Source: an uncultured Eubacteriales bacterium (GTDB taxonomy: Bacteria > Bacillota > Clostridia > Oscillospirales > CAG-382). From it: DNA of 64,000 bases. Numbering within the stretch: position 1 is the stretch's first letter; each line of letters begins with the position of its first letter. The stretch lies in the NCBI GenBank assembly GCA_934446675.1, contig CAKSEL010000009.1:60033-124032 (forward strand), read 5' to 3'. The notes below the pieces were generated by a model. That model saw only the letters and a program-made list of their open reading frames with translations. It had not been told where the DNA came from and did not search any database. Positions 26,269 to 34,355 of the stretch are shown piece after piece. The translations under genes and the position numbers were made by a program.

Positions 26269-27633
26269 CTAAGCAAGGTGTTTTACTCCCTCCGGAGTGA
26301 GAATGTTGAATAACATTCTGTTCACTCTCGTTTCGGTGAGAGTCCCTTCTTCTTCGTTTTCACGCCGTTTTACTTCCTTAATAATTCTGCCTTTAATTAC
26401 ATGGGGAGTATCGCAGTCAACGTAACCGTTAATAAGTCCGCTGCCGCCGATGAGTCCTACCTGACCGATATTAAGAGGCAAAAGCGGTCGTTTTTCCATA
26501 GCGTCTATCTTGCTTTTTTCAAAGAACATATTGATGGACTTTGATTTTGCAAGCTGACGTTTAAGTTCCCCTAAGTTAAAGTTTGCTCCTTTGAAAACTT
26601 CGACTTTTTTCTCTATACCGGGAACAGCATATACTTCGGTGCCGAGCGTGTCTACCACCGGTATCTTTTCGGGAAGCATTGCAAAACGCGAAAGCTTTTC
26701 CGCCTCCGCCGAGCCGTCTTCTTTTTTCTTTTTGATACCGAACACAACGATCTGCCTGAACTTTGAAAATTCACTGTCCAAAAAACGAAAGACCGATATA
26801 TTTCTGAAATTATCGCAGAGCACACGGCAAATGTCGTAAGTAAGCCTATAATACGGAACGATGTATATGAGCACACCGTCCGGCATCAAATGGTGCATAC
26901 TTTCAACGAGAAACCGCTTCTCGCTTCTTGCTTTTACCCCGCCTTCGCCGATTACGTTAAGGTAAGGAGGATTCAGAAACAGAACGTGAAACGCCTCCGA
27001 GCTTATTCTCGAAAAGAAGAAACTTCCGAAACCTACGCGGGAAAGCCTTGTTTCGGCTTCTTTGCCTCTTGCTTCGTCAATTTCCGTTCCATAAGTTACA
27101 GAGTCCGTCCCTAAAGCCAAAGCTTCAAGAGCAAGACCGCATCCGCAGCACGGATCAAAGATATTGACTTTGTTTTCGGGAAATTTGAGAGCATTTTTCA
27201 TCATCTTTACGTGAGCAAGGTCGGTTGGGTAATATCCCATCTTGACATTGTTCATAAGGCGACCTATGAGAGTTGCATCTACCGTTTCGGTTTTAGGTAT
27301 CTGTTTCTTTAGTGTTTCAACAGCAGAAATGAGCTTGGTGTAGTCGGGAGTCAAAAGGTTAAATGACTTCACCGCACCGTAGAGCTTGTTTGCAAAGGCT
27401 GAAGCATCGGACATATCGCACTCGGAGAAAAGAAGACCTAATTCCCGAACTGTATCAAGCAGCTTTCGCTTTGTGCTTTCAAGCTCGGTAAAGGTATCCT
27501 TTGCTCTTTGTACGTTGTTCTTTTCCTTGTAAATATCAATGGCTTTACGCTTTATGGGCATAGCCTCGATAATACTTACAAGACTTCTTTCGGCTTCTAC
27601 AAACTTTTCTATGGCATAATAGCTTTCAGACAT
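26269..27633 (-). CDS. DUF6094-like adenine-type methyltransferase
   Basis: The 454-residue protein starts at ATG 27633 behind GGAGGG and shares a base with the previous stop (TAATG). A helical N-terminus of about 140 residues precedes a class I methyltransferase fold. MGYYPTDLAHVKMMKNAL resembles the lead-in of DNA adenine methyltransferases, IFDPCCGCGLALEALAL is the AdoMet loop, and VLFLNPPYLNV is the NPPY motif for amino-group methylation. The C-terminal ~130 residues resemble DUF6094 proteins. It could modify element DNA or a protein. No restriction partner is present, so a restriction-modification role is unlikely. Confidence 0.78.
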   Translation of the reverse strand: MSESYYAIEKFVEAERSLVSIIEAMPIKRKAIDIYKEKNNVQRAKDTFTELESTKRKLLDTVRELGLLFSECDMSDASAFANKLYGAVKSFNLLTPDYTKLISAVETLKKQIPKTETVDATLIGRLMNNVKMGYYPTDLAHVKMMKNALKFPENKVNIFDPCCGCGLALEALALGTDSVTYGTEIDEARGKEAETRLSRVGFGSFFFSRISSEAFHVLFLNPPYLNVIGEGGVKARSEKRFLVESMHHLMPDGVLIYIVPYYRLTYDICRVLCDNFRNISVFRFLDSEFSKFRQIVVFGIKKKKEDGSAEAEKLSRFAMLPEKIPVVDTLGTEVYAVPGIEKKVEVFKGANFNLGELKRQLAKSKSINMFFEKSKIDAMEKRPLLPLNIGQVGLIGGSGLINGYVDCDTPHVIKGRIIKEVKRRENEEEGTLTETRVNRMLFNILTPEGVKHLA

Positions 27634-27815
27634 TACGCAGCCCTCCTTAAGTGATTTCCGTTATCGTGGTAATCAACCTGTTCGGAGTGTGTGATCTTCT
27701 GTACCTGCTTTCTGCCGAGAGCATCTACTGTTTCAAGCTTTTCTGTTGTAACCGTCACTGTTTTTTCAAAGGTCATTACGACCTCTTTTGTTTGAGTAAG
27801 AATAAAATCATTCAT
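27633..27815 (-). CDS. Small protein between the E1-like and methyltransferase genes
   Basis: The 60-residue protein is placed with one-base overlaps (TAATG) at both ends, so its translation is well supported. The middle is strand-like (FEKTVTVTTEKLETVDALGR, KQVQKITH) and the C-terminus is NGNHLRRAA. In PRTRC-type operons a small ubiquitin-like protein (protein C) occupies a similar place. This one is short for a beta-grasp fold and has no C-terminal GG, so the equivalence is only a possibility. An in-frame internal ATG (MTFEK) could give a shorter form. Confidence 0.6.
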   Translation of the reverse strand: MNDFILTQTKEVVMTFEKTVTVTTEKLETVDALGRKQVQKITHSEQVDYHDNGNHLRRAA

Positions 27816-28534
27816 TATGCAACCTTTCTGAGACTGAGTTTCCTTGAAGAAAACGCAACTCTTGTGTTTTCAAGACTTCCTTCGATGAGAAGGTAGTACA
27901 GCATACTTGCTACAGCCGTAGAAGCGAATACGTTTGCCGCAATAGTCTGCGGTGCTGATACGCTTCTTTCGGCGCAGGAAAGCTCGGAGGGAAACTTTTC
28001 GGTATCGGTAAGTATATCGGGATAAACCCTTGCAACGGGCTTACTTAATACCTTACCGCCCATTTTCACACCGCACACTACCTGTCCCGTGAATTCACCG
28101 TTGCCTGAATCAATGTAGATAATATCCTCAAGCTTGTTGAAGACGTTATTACACATAATTCTTGAACGGTTGTTATCCACAGCACCGATAAGTATGCCGA
28201 TGGGTTTAGGGCTGCCGTAGCTTCCTTTTACATTGAGAAGCTCGTAAAGTTCCTCTTCGCTTTCTATGTAGTCAGGGATATATTCGGTTTCTATACCAAA
28301 TACCTCCGAATACCTTTCTGCCATAACCTGTGCCTTATTTTCACCAATGTCGCACTCGGCGAAGTTCTGCCTTATGAGATTTTTTCTTTCCACAATATCA
28401 CCGTCACAGATGATTACCTTGCAAGGACGGTTAGAAGAAAACGCAATCCGATAGAGATGCGGAATTACGTTTCCTCCTGTGCCGCCTGCACCGATAATGA
28501 CTATCTTCACAGGTCTGTTAAGTGCAAGCTTCAT
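27815..28534 (-). CDS. ThiF/E1-like adenylyltransferase (PRTRC type)
   Basis: The 239-residue protein starts at ATG 28534, overlapping the JAB gene stop by four bases. IVIIGAGGTGGNVIPHLYR is the nucleotide-binding Rossmann motif; CDGDIVERKNLIRQNF and GAVDNNRSRI are the conserved Asp and Arg motifs of ThiF/MoeB/E1 enzymes. ELSCAERSVSAPQTIAANVF contains a Cys at the position of E1-type catalytic Cys. Such enzymes adenylate the C-terminus of ubiquitin-like proteins. With the JAB and E2-like genes this is an E1-E2-JAB set on a mobile element. Confidence 0.88.
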   Translation of the reverse strand: MKLALNRPVKIVIIGAGGTGGNVIPHLYRIAFSSNRPCKVIICDGDIVERKNLIRQNFAECDIGENKAQVMAERYSEVFGIETEYIPDYIESEEELYELLNVKGSYGSPKPIGILIGAVDNNRSRIMCNNVFNKLEDIIYIDSGNGEFTGQVVCGVKMGGKVLSKPVARVYPDILTDTEKFPSELSCAERSVSAPQTIAANVFASTAVASMLYYLLIEGSLENTRVAFSSRKLSLRKVA

Positions 28535-29871
28535 TCTTTTTCCTCCTTTTGGTACTTGCGTATTTCAACGGCTTCCTTCCACTTTTCAGGGAACTCACCA
28601 CCGATACCGTCAAATACAATAGCAGGATCAATAACGAGATGCTTACCACCTACAGATATGCGTGTTGTCATATCGGGAAAGACCTTATCAAGTCTTCCGA
28701 TAACCGTATAAAGCCTTGTGGCAATCTCATCCTTGTCGTCTGTTCGTGAAAATACAGCTTCCATCGTATTGTGAGAATGTACTTCCATAACAAGAAGGAA
28801 TTTTTCCTCATCAATATCGGGAAGATTTGTGTCAACGCTCGCTTTGGTAACTGTTTGCTTTGGAACGTGAACACGGTACTTTTCTTCTTCAAACGACCAG
28901 TAGATATTTGCCATTGCTTCGTTTTCGCTTTTTTCCGTCACGAACGTTTTGAAAAAGGCGATAATCTCCGACAGGATACTGTACGGTATTTTCGGCAGAG
29001 CCGGGATAAACCCGGCCCTTACCTTTGAAAAAAGGGATACGCTGTCAGCTTCGGCTATGAATGTCCCAATCTGATTGTTGCGAACTTCATAGATTTTTCC
29101 GTCGCTGGAAGGTACGAATACAATTTGTTTTCCGCTGCTTACTGCTTCTTCAAGGCTGTTTGCAACTCCCTTATAGGAAGCAACAATGCCTTTCTTTTTA
29201 GCCGTAACAGATGGGATAACCTTGCATTCGACCTCACCCTTGGCTTTTTTAAGACAATCCATAAATTCCTTTGATTCTTCAATCTGCTTTTTCAGACTTG
29301 CAATCGTGGTTTTCTTAGGCGTCGAAACCATTTTTGTTATCGTTCCGTAAGTCATTTTCCACGATACAGCCGTAGCGTCGTCAAGCTCGGGAAAATCCTC
29401 TGCTTTTTCGTTACGGAGTTCGTCAAAGGTCTTGGAAGTGTCTGCGATATCCTCTTTGGCATTGGCATAGGAAAAGACGGGGAGTTTCTGAATCAAGCCG
29501 CTCTTATCCTTTTCTGCCTGTTTTTGGTTTGCCTGTGCCAGTGCCGCTTCAAAAGGATCCTGCTCCTCAGATTTATCGTCTGCGATATCAGGTTTTGCTG
29601 TTTCCACTGTTGTTTCTGCGGTTGGCTGTAATACGGTAGTTGTTTCTTCATTGATTTGTTTTTCCTCCGGATTATCGGTAACTTCGGGTACAGATGATTC
29701 ACTCTCAATCTCTGCACTTTCCGTCATAGTTTCATCTTTCTTTTCCGCCGTTCCGAATATTGAGTCAAAATCCGAATCGGGAAAATCCGGAAGCTCCGGA
29801 AAAGATGCGTCGCTTCCGAGATCGATAGGTTCGTTTTCATCAAATAATCCGTTGTTTTTTTCTTCACTCAT
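28531..29871 (-). CDS. JAB/MPN (JAMM) isopeptidase-like protein (PRTRC-A-like)
   Basis: The 446-residue protein starts at ATG 29871 behind TAGGAGG. Residues 1-150 are acidic and disordered-looking (ELPDFPDSDFDSIF, many Glu/Thr). The C-terminal MPN domain has a complete zinc motif: HSHNTMEAVFSRTDD gives H-S-H-x7-S-x-x-D, and an upstream Glu lies in SILSEIIAFF. Such metallopeptidases cleave isopeptide bonds or process ubiquitin-like tails. It is the first gene of the operon, followed by the E1-like gene with a 4-base overlap. The long acidic leader is unusual for the family. Confidence 0.87.
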   Translation of the reverse strand: MSEEKNNGLFDENEPIDLGSDASFPELPDFPDSDFDSIFGTAEKKDETMTESAEIESESSVPEVTDNPEEKQINEETTTVLQPTAETTVETAKPDIADDKSEEQDPFEAALAQANQKQAEKDKSGLIQKLPVFSYANAKEDIADTSKTFDELRNEKAEDFPELDDATAVSWKMTYGTITKMVSTPKKTTIASLKKQIEESKEFMDCLKKAKGEVECKVIPSVTAKKKGIVASYKGVANSLEEAVSSGKQIVFVPSSDGKIYEVRNNQIGTFIAEADSVSLFSKVRAGFIPALPKIPYSILSEIIAFFKTFVTEKSENEAMANIYWSFEEEKYRVHVPKQTVTKASVDTNLPDIDEEKFLLVMEVHSHNTMEAVFSRTDDKDEIATRLYTVIGRLDKVFPDMTTRISVGGKHLVIDPAIVFDGIGGEFPEKWKEAVEIRKYQKEEKE

Positions 29872-29928
29872 TTTTGAGTCCTCCTAAGTAATTTGTTTTG
29901 TGCGGTCACGGTTGATCTTACGAATGTT

Positions 29929-30027
29929 TTAATCCCTGAACTTGAACATCTCCAAACTTCGGAAGCGAACAGGAGCGGGGCAAAAGACACTCATCCCGAG
30001 CCTCGACTGCTTGCTGAAATTCTGCAT
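29929..30027 (-). CDS. Possible 32-residue leader peptide
   Basis: After AAGGAGG, 12 bases upstream of ATG 30025-30027, an ORF reads MQNFSKQSRLGMSVFCPAPV and ends FKFRD. It lies between the leader terminator and the JAB gene. The spacing is longer than ideal. It may be a real small protein or a leader peptide that controls readthrough. The composition (Phe, Arg, Ser) is not random-looking, but no family is known to me. Confidence 0.4.
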   Translation of the reverse strand: MQNFSKQSRLGMSVFCPAPVRFRSLEMFKFRD

Positions 30028-30057
30028 TTTTTTGTTTGACCTCCTTCCGAAAACAAA

Positions 30058-30235
30058 AAACACACGCAAAAGTCCTGAATTAGACTTAAACGTGTGTTTG
30101 CTTCCGATTAAAATATTTGTTTCCCGTAAAAATGATAAAAGCAGGTAAAGGAAATGCCCATACCTATCCCATAGGATGGAACATATCTTTACCCGCTCAA
30201 CTGCTTACCGTTTTAACTGCTTACCATTTTTACAG
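30058..30235 (-). ncRNA. Structured leader RNA with intrinsic terminator before the JAB operon
   Basis: Downstream of the promoter the minus strand has two direct copies of GGTAAGCAGTT, then a hairpin with outer stem GGTAAAG/CTTTACC (30144-30193). A terminator stem AAACACACG/CGTGTGTTT with inner AAGTC/GACTT pairing follows (30058-30099), trailed by TTTTTTGTTTT. A terminator between promoter and operon implies attenuation or a separate small RNA. No known riboswitch was recognised. Confidence 0.6.
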
Positions 30236-30239
30236 TGAT

Positions 30240-30268
30240 ATTTTAACATAGTATTTTTCGCCTTACAA
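30240..30268 (-). promoter_or_regulatory. Probable promoter of the JAB-E1-E2 operon
   Basis: On the minus strand TTGTAA (30263-30268) and TAAAAT (30240-30245) are 17 bases apart. It is the best-placed promoter for the transcript that enters the leader RNA. Confidence 0.5.
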
Positions 30269-30344
30269 GACCAGGAGAAAAATTAAGGGGTATTTTTCAA
30301 AAATTTTTTAGAGGAGAGAAGCGCTAAATAGATTTCGTGTGATA

Positions 30345-31559
30345 TTAGTTCTTCTTATTTCTTAAATGTGTTTCAATTTTCTCTTTCCAATTTGCCGCCA
30401 TAGGGCGAGAAGCTCTGACGTCTGAAACAACATTGCTTACCGATTCAAAATTAAGAGCAGTTCCATCTTCGTCCGCTTCGTATGTTACTGCAAACTCTCT
30501 TGTAGCTCCTATAATTTGACATATAGAATAATACATAGATGTCCAAAAATCAATGCTTTGAAGAGTATCATTGTTTATTGTTATAAACTTCAACTCCGGA
30601 ATAGTACAATATAACATTGTAAATATCACAGTGTTTAAGATTATAAAAATAATCCATCTACTTGGTATGTATAAAGCTCCTGTTAACCATATAAGGAAAC
30701 GTTTAAGCCCTGAATTAGAATATAACGCCTTTTGGTATTTTAAATTACCATATAGATGGTTGTCATTTCCAAAGTGTCCCTTAGTTAAGAATAATTCCAC
30801 TTGATTTACAAAATTATCTTTTGTGGATTCGGTACATTTGACATTTTCATCAGCCTGAAAAGTTAAATAAAATTTGTTTGCATCTTCTATGTTAGTTGGA
30901 GCATCTTCGATAATTTTTCGAATCGTGCGAAGGTTAACCTTTTTGGTGTCAAATTGAGAAATATCAATCTTAAAATCGCAATCCTGCAATCCTGAATTTA
31001 CTATATATGGTTCAAAAAAAATATTATTAAACATTCTCGGATTCTTTATTGAACAGTTACTAAGAAGGAATCTAAATACTTTGCAGTAGTCAAAATGAAG
31101 GTTATCAAAATCACAGTCGTAAATTTTCAGGCGATTTACATTAATACTACTAAAGTATGCATTCTGAACGTTACGACATTCCACTTTTCCTGTTATAATG
31201 CATTGAGAAATAGTAACATGCTCTGCAAATTTTATTAAAACATCTCCATCTATGATGCAGTTCTCAATTTTCACATTTGCTTTTGATACTTCAAAACTCC
31301 TGTCAATGTATCTATTAGCCATATAAACATCTGCTCCCTCAGTTTTTATATATTCAGGAGTTTTTTCGAACGGGCAAATGGAAAAAATATTAAAATAGTC
31401 AAATTGATTAAGAGGCAACAACCCGGAAAAAGGTCTCTGCTTTAAGTTAATAGCTTCCTGTATACTCGTTATTTTAAATTCTTTTATAATATTTCTCAAC
31501 ATAGGCAACGGAGATGGTGCGATTTTTTTAAAATCATGAAGTAAGATTCTTACAACCAT
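30345..31559 (-). CDS. Pentapeptide-like membrane protein with possible channel segment
   Basis: The 404-residue protein starts at ATG 31559 behind AAAGGA. Residues ~90-195 repeat short strands with Cys/Phe/Leu ladders (VKIENCIIDGDVLIKF, VTISQCIITGKVECRN, LKIYDCDFDNLHFDYC), as in pentapeptide or right-handed beta-helix proteins. Near residue 300 is one clear membrane helix (WIIFIILNTVIFTMLYC). It is followed by FWTSMYYSICQIIGAT, which resembles the pore helix of Ion_trans_2 channels, but a second membrane helix is missing. It is AT-rich and lies at the break in the mob gene, so it looks like recently acquired cargo. A defence or stress role is speculative. Confidence 0.6.
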   Translation of the reverse strand: MVVRILLHDFKKIAPSPLPMLRNIIKEFKITSIQEAINLKQRPFSGLLPLNQFDYFNIFSICPFEKTPEYIKTEGADVYMANRYIDRSFEVSKANVKIENCIIDGDVLIKFAEHVTISQCIITGKVECRNVQNAYFSSINVNRLKIYDCDFDNLHFDYCKVFRFLLSNCSIKNPRMFNNIFFEPYIVNSGLQDCDFKIDISQFDTKKVNLRTIRKIIEDAPTNIEDANKFYLTFQADENVKCTESTKDNFVNQVELFLTKGHFGNDNHLYGNLKYQKALYSNSGLKRFLIWLTGALYIPSRWIIFIILNTVIFTMLYCTIPELKFITINNDTLQSIDFWTSMYYSICQIIGATREFAVTYEADEDGTALNFESVSNVVSDVRASRPMAANWKEKIETHLRNKKN

Positions 31560-31567
31560 ACTATCCT

Positions 31568-31978
31568 TTAATTGAAAATATATTGCTTTTTCTTACAATT
31601 CATATTGGAACCATAATGACATTGGCAATCTATAATGTTTTTTTCACCGAATATTTTCTTTATCCACTCGGCGTTCTCTTTCGTCCATTCCTTGTATTTT
31701 TCAGGCGGAATAGCCTCCGTTGAAAAAGCGCAGACAATTTCGAGTGCATATACGGCATTCTTTCTTATCTTCTGCCCGCCCAGTCTTTCCTTGAAAATCT
31801 GCTTGAACGGTTTATGCTTATCTCTACGCATTTGCTCATTCAATACCAGGCGGGCATTTTTTACTCCGGGGGTGGCTGTAGCGCACGGTATCAGCCTACG
31901 GTTATGACGCAGCCTCTCACCCGCGCGTGACACAGACTTAATCTTGTCTATGCGTAAAATTGCAAAGTTGTTTGTCAC
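31568..31978 (-). pseudogene. MobV/Pre-type relaxase, N-terminal fragment
   Basis: From GTG 31978 (AAAGGA nine bases before) the frame reads MTNNFAILRIDKIKS, a Pre/Mob N-terminus. NARLVLNEQ and NAVYALEIVCAFSTEAIPPE continue the family pattern to NIIDCQCHYG. Intact relatives continue with the D-E-x-T-P-H-x-H metal motif. Here it changes to SNMNCKKKQYIFN and stops, so about two-thirds of a relaxase is missing. The break is near 31610, next to the pentapeptide-like gene. The nickase is therefore dead unless the rest lies elsewhere. Confidence 0.75.
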
Positions 31979-32059
31979 GCGAACCAATCCTTTCGTTTCG
32001 TCTTTCTTTTACATATACAGTATGACAGAAATTCTGCCGACGAAACTCCCATATTGATA

Positions 32060-32110
32060 CTTACTCCACATTTGCTTTGCAAATGTAAGTAAGCTCCCTC
32101 GCCGGGAGGG
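32060..32110. other. Two adjacent hairpins upstream of mob, oriT-like
   Basis: The gap 31979-32310 carries a perfect ACATTTGC-TTT-GCAAATGT hairpin (32068-32086), immediately followed by a GC-rich CCCTC/GAGGG hairpin (32096-32110). MobV relaxases nick beside such inverted repeats just upstream of their own gene. No nick-site consensus could be verified. The remainder of the gap is pyrimidine-rich with no gene. Confidence 0.45.
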
Positions 32111-32310
32111 GCGTCTACGACGTTTTTCTTTTCTCTTCTATCTACTTTTCCCGCTTCTATTCTTTCTTTTTCTCCATTCCTTTACTTTTCTCTCCTCCAC
32201 TTCTTTCATACTTATATCAAGAAAATAGAAACACTAAAGGAGTGACAATCAACCACTCCTTTTTCTGCTCTATTTCTTTTTAATTTTTTTAATTTATGGA
32301 GGAAAAGAAA

Positions 32311-32591
32311 ATGAAAAGAAGAAACAACAGAAGAGAAAAGGACTTTTTTGAACTACGTTGCAACACGGAAACCGAGACCCTGTCGTTATACATCACGGAT
32401 CGCATCTACAATGACTTTGAAAACCACCTGAGTTGTTCTAACTGCTTGCAGACCTTTACGAATCTTTCGGAAAGCTTAACGAGGAACAAAAAGAATTTTA
32501 TCAGGCAATGATTTTCGAACACGCAGACAAAATCCTTGGGATTGCGGATCTCAAAGCCATGTTGCGCGCTTTTGTTAAGGTCTGGAAATAA
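32311..32591 (+). pseudogene. Small ICE/phage-type protein, disrupted
   Basis: Start ATG 32311 has GGAGG eight bases upstream. The first frame reads KDFFELRCNTETETLSLYIT, then DRIYNDFENHLSCS. After about 32435 the homologous-looking sequence continues in another frame (LADLYESFGKLNEEQKEFYQ, then AMIFEHADKILGIADL) to a stop at 32589-32591. The switch point also contains a stop, so more than one change is needed. The whole would be about 90 residues, acidic and helical. Function is unknown. Confidence 0.6.
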
Positions 32592-32615
32592 TAGTAGTGG
32601 TTGATGAAAAGCAAA

Positions 32616-32650
32616 GCAGTAAGATTTTTAAGTCTTACTGCCTTTTCTTT
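32616..32650 (+). terminator. Intrinsic terminator
   Basis: The stem GCAGTAAGA/TCTTACTGC is followed by CTTTTCTTTT on the plus strand. It separates the mobile-element genes from the carbohydrate island. Confidence 0.8.
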
Positions 32651-32672
32651 TATACGCATATGTGCAAGCAAA

Positions 32673-33608
32673 TCAATCGGTCATATACTCATATATTTTT
32701 GCCATACCGACAGATGTTGAATACTCAACCGTTTTTTCGTCAAGTTCTATGATTGTTTTATCTGTTTTCTCTTTAAGAATTAAAGCCGTTGCCTTTTTAA
32801 GCTGATTCTTTCCTCCCAGAACAACAGTTTCTGCATCTTCCTTTATGATATTCAGTATTTCATCACAGAGAACTGTTCCGACAAAGAAACTGTAGATTTC
32901 TTCTTTGGAACGTCTGAAGATGTTTTTCAGAATTCTGACTTTGAAAAGAGCCTTGTTTATACCTTCGGATTCGGCAAGTTCATATCCCTTCAAAAAGTAA
33001 TCACGGTCAATTTGTGTAACTGACAAGTCTACAGCATCCTTCAATATCGTACCTTGCGACAATGCTGCAATCATTTCTCCCGACATCATCGTGGAAAAAC
33101 AAACTATTCTTCCCTGCTTATCGGTTTTAATTATCTTTGAATGTGAGCCGGGAAGAACATATATACATTCACCGTAGTCCTCCCGCATTATGCCCGCAAG
33201 CTCGGTTTCTTCACCACGCATCATATCGCATTCGGCTATATCCCGGCTGTCAATCTTAATCCCTCTTATAAAGACAAACGGAATATCCGAAATTTCATTT
33301 ATGACTGTTTCATGCATTGAATTGTGAAGCTCACAAAGACCTGCTGGAACATTTATGTGCGGCAGATTGCAAAGACCGAATTCACTTGTTATCATACCCG
33401 ATGCCAGAATTCTTTCAATTTTCTCCGATTTGTTTCTCGAAGAAATATCACCAACAGCACATTTTATTGCATCAATGTATTTTTCACGGTTTGTAACACC
33501 GACACGTGCTCCGACATCAAGTTTGACAGTATCACGGATTTCCCCGTCCTTAAACAAATTCACCCTTGTGCTTGTCGTACCGCCGTCTATTGTTATATAT
33601 GTGCTCAT
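32673..33608 (-). CDS. dgoK: 2-dehydro-3-deoxygalactonokinase
   Basis: The 311-residue protein starts at ATG 33608, overlapping the aldolase stop by four bases, with AGGTGA as ribosome site. ITIDGGTTSTRVNLF is the ATP-binding phosphate loop of the actin-like kinase fold. ECDMMRGEETELAGIM and YVLPGSHSKIIK match DgoK, and VVLGGKNQLKKA is near the C-terminus. It phosphorylates 2-keto-3-deoxygalactonate to the 6-phosphate, the step before the adjacent aldolase in the De Ley-Doudoroff galactonate route. It is the last gene of the carbohydrate island on this strand. Confidence 0.88.
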   Translation of the reverse strand: MSTYITIDGGTTSTRVNLFKDGEIRDTVKLDVGARVGVTNREKYIDAIKCAVGDISSRNKSEKIERILASGMITSEFGLCNLPHINVPAGLCELHNSMHETVINEISDIPFVFIRGIKIDSRDIAECDMMRGEETELAGIMREDYGECIYVLPGSHSKIIKTDKQGRIVCFSTMMSGEMIAALSQGTILKDAVDLSVTQIDRDYFLKGYELAESEGINKALFKVRILKNIFRRSKEEIYSFFVGTVLCDEILNIIKEDAETVVLGGKNQLKKATALILKEKTDKTIIELDEKTVEYSTSVGMAKIYEYMTD

Positions 33609-34255
33609 TGTGCTATCACCTTTGCATATCTTTCTGCAAGTTCGGTTATTGCAGAAAAATCTCCTGCATCCACAAGCTTTTTATTTGCAATATTCGAGCC
33701 TATTCCAAAACCGCACACGCCCGCCTTCAAATATTCAGCCATGTTGTTTTCATTTATTCCGCCTACGGCAAGAAGCTTTATATGCGAAAGCGGAGCTCTG
33801 ACTGCCTTGACATATTCGACTCCCATATTGGTTATCGGAAAAAGCTTTACAAAGTCTGCCCCACATCTGTGAGCATTTTGTATTTCAGTAGGTGTAAGTG
33901 CGCCGGGCATTGAAACCATGCCGAGTTCACGAGTTTTCCTTATGACGTTTTCATATGTGTCAGGTGAAATTATAAATCTTCCGCCCGCCTGTTTTGTCAG
34001 TTCAACCTGTTTTTCCGAAAGCACCGTACCTGCGCCTATATACATTCTTCCGTCAAAATGCTCTGATAGGAGTTTGATGCTTTCTGCGGTTTCTTCATCG
34101 GAAACTTTACCGTCTGCACTGTATGTAATCTCAAGAAGTCTTATTCCTCCGTCATACATAGCCTTGGCAAGCGGAACAAGCTTGTCAGCCTGTACTCCTC
34201 TGACAATTGTAATGATTTTATGTTTTTCTATTGCTTCTATGACCTTTTCTCTCAT
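33605..34255 (-). CDS. 2-keto-3-deoxy-6-phosphogluconate/-galactonate aldolase
   Basis: The 216-residue protein starts at ATG 34255 with GGGTGA eight bases before; GTG 34267 is an alternative. ITIVRGVQADKLVPLAKAMY and GIRLLEITYSADG open the class I aldolase barrel. YIGAGTVLSEKQVELTKQAG, DFVKLFPITNMG with the Schiff-base Lys, and LLAVGGINENNMAEYLKAG are conserved. It splits the phosphorylated keto-deoxy sugar acid into pyruvate and glyceraldehyde-3-phosphate. Pairing with dgoK favours galactonate over gluconate as substrate. Confidence 0.88.
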   Translation of the reverse strand: MREKVIEAIEKHKIITIVRGVQADKLVPLAKAMYDGGIRLLEITYSADGKVSDEETAESIKLLSEHFDGRMYIGAGTVLSEKQVELTKQAGGRFIISPDTYENVIRKTRELGMVSMPGALTPTEIQNAHRCGADFVKLFPITNMGVEYVKAVRAPLSHIKLLAVGGINENNMAEYLKAGVCGFGIGSNIANKKLVDAGDFSAITELAERYAKVIAQ

Positions 34256-34306
34256 AAATTCGTTCACCCACTATAACTTTTTACATCGTGTTCAATCAAT
34301 ATCAGA

Positions 34307-34336
34307 CTGCAGACTGTGTACGATTACAGTCTGCAG
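34307..34336. repeat. Hairpin between the solute-binding remnant and aldolase genes
   Basis: The perfect 11-bp stem CTGCAGACTGT/ACAGTCTGCAG has an 8-base loop. No T run follows on either strand, so it is more likely an mRNA-stabilising intercistronic hairpin than a terminator. Confidence 0.55.
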
Positions 34337-34355
34337 ATGAAATAATATATTTTAA

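Noticed and set aside
26269..27633. The methyltransferase as part of a restriction-modification system
   Set aside because: No endonuclease or specificity gene is adjacent, and its operon consists of repair and ubiquitin-like genes.
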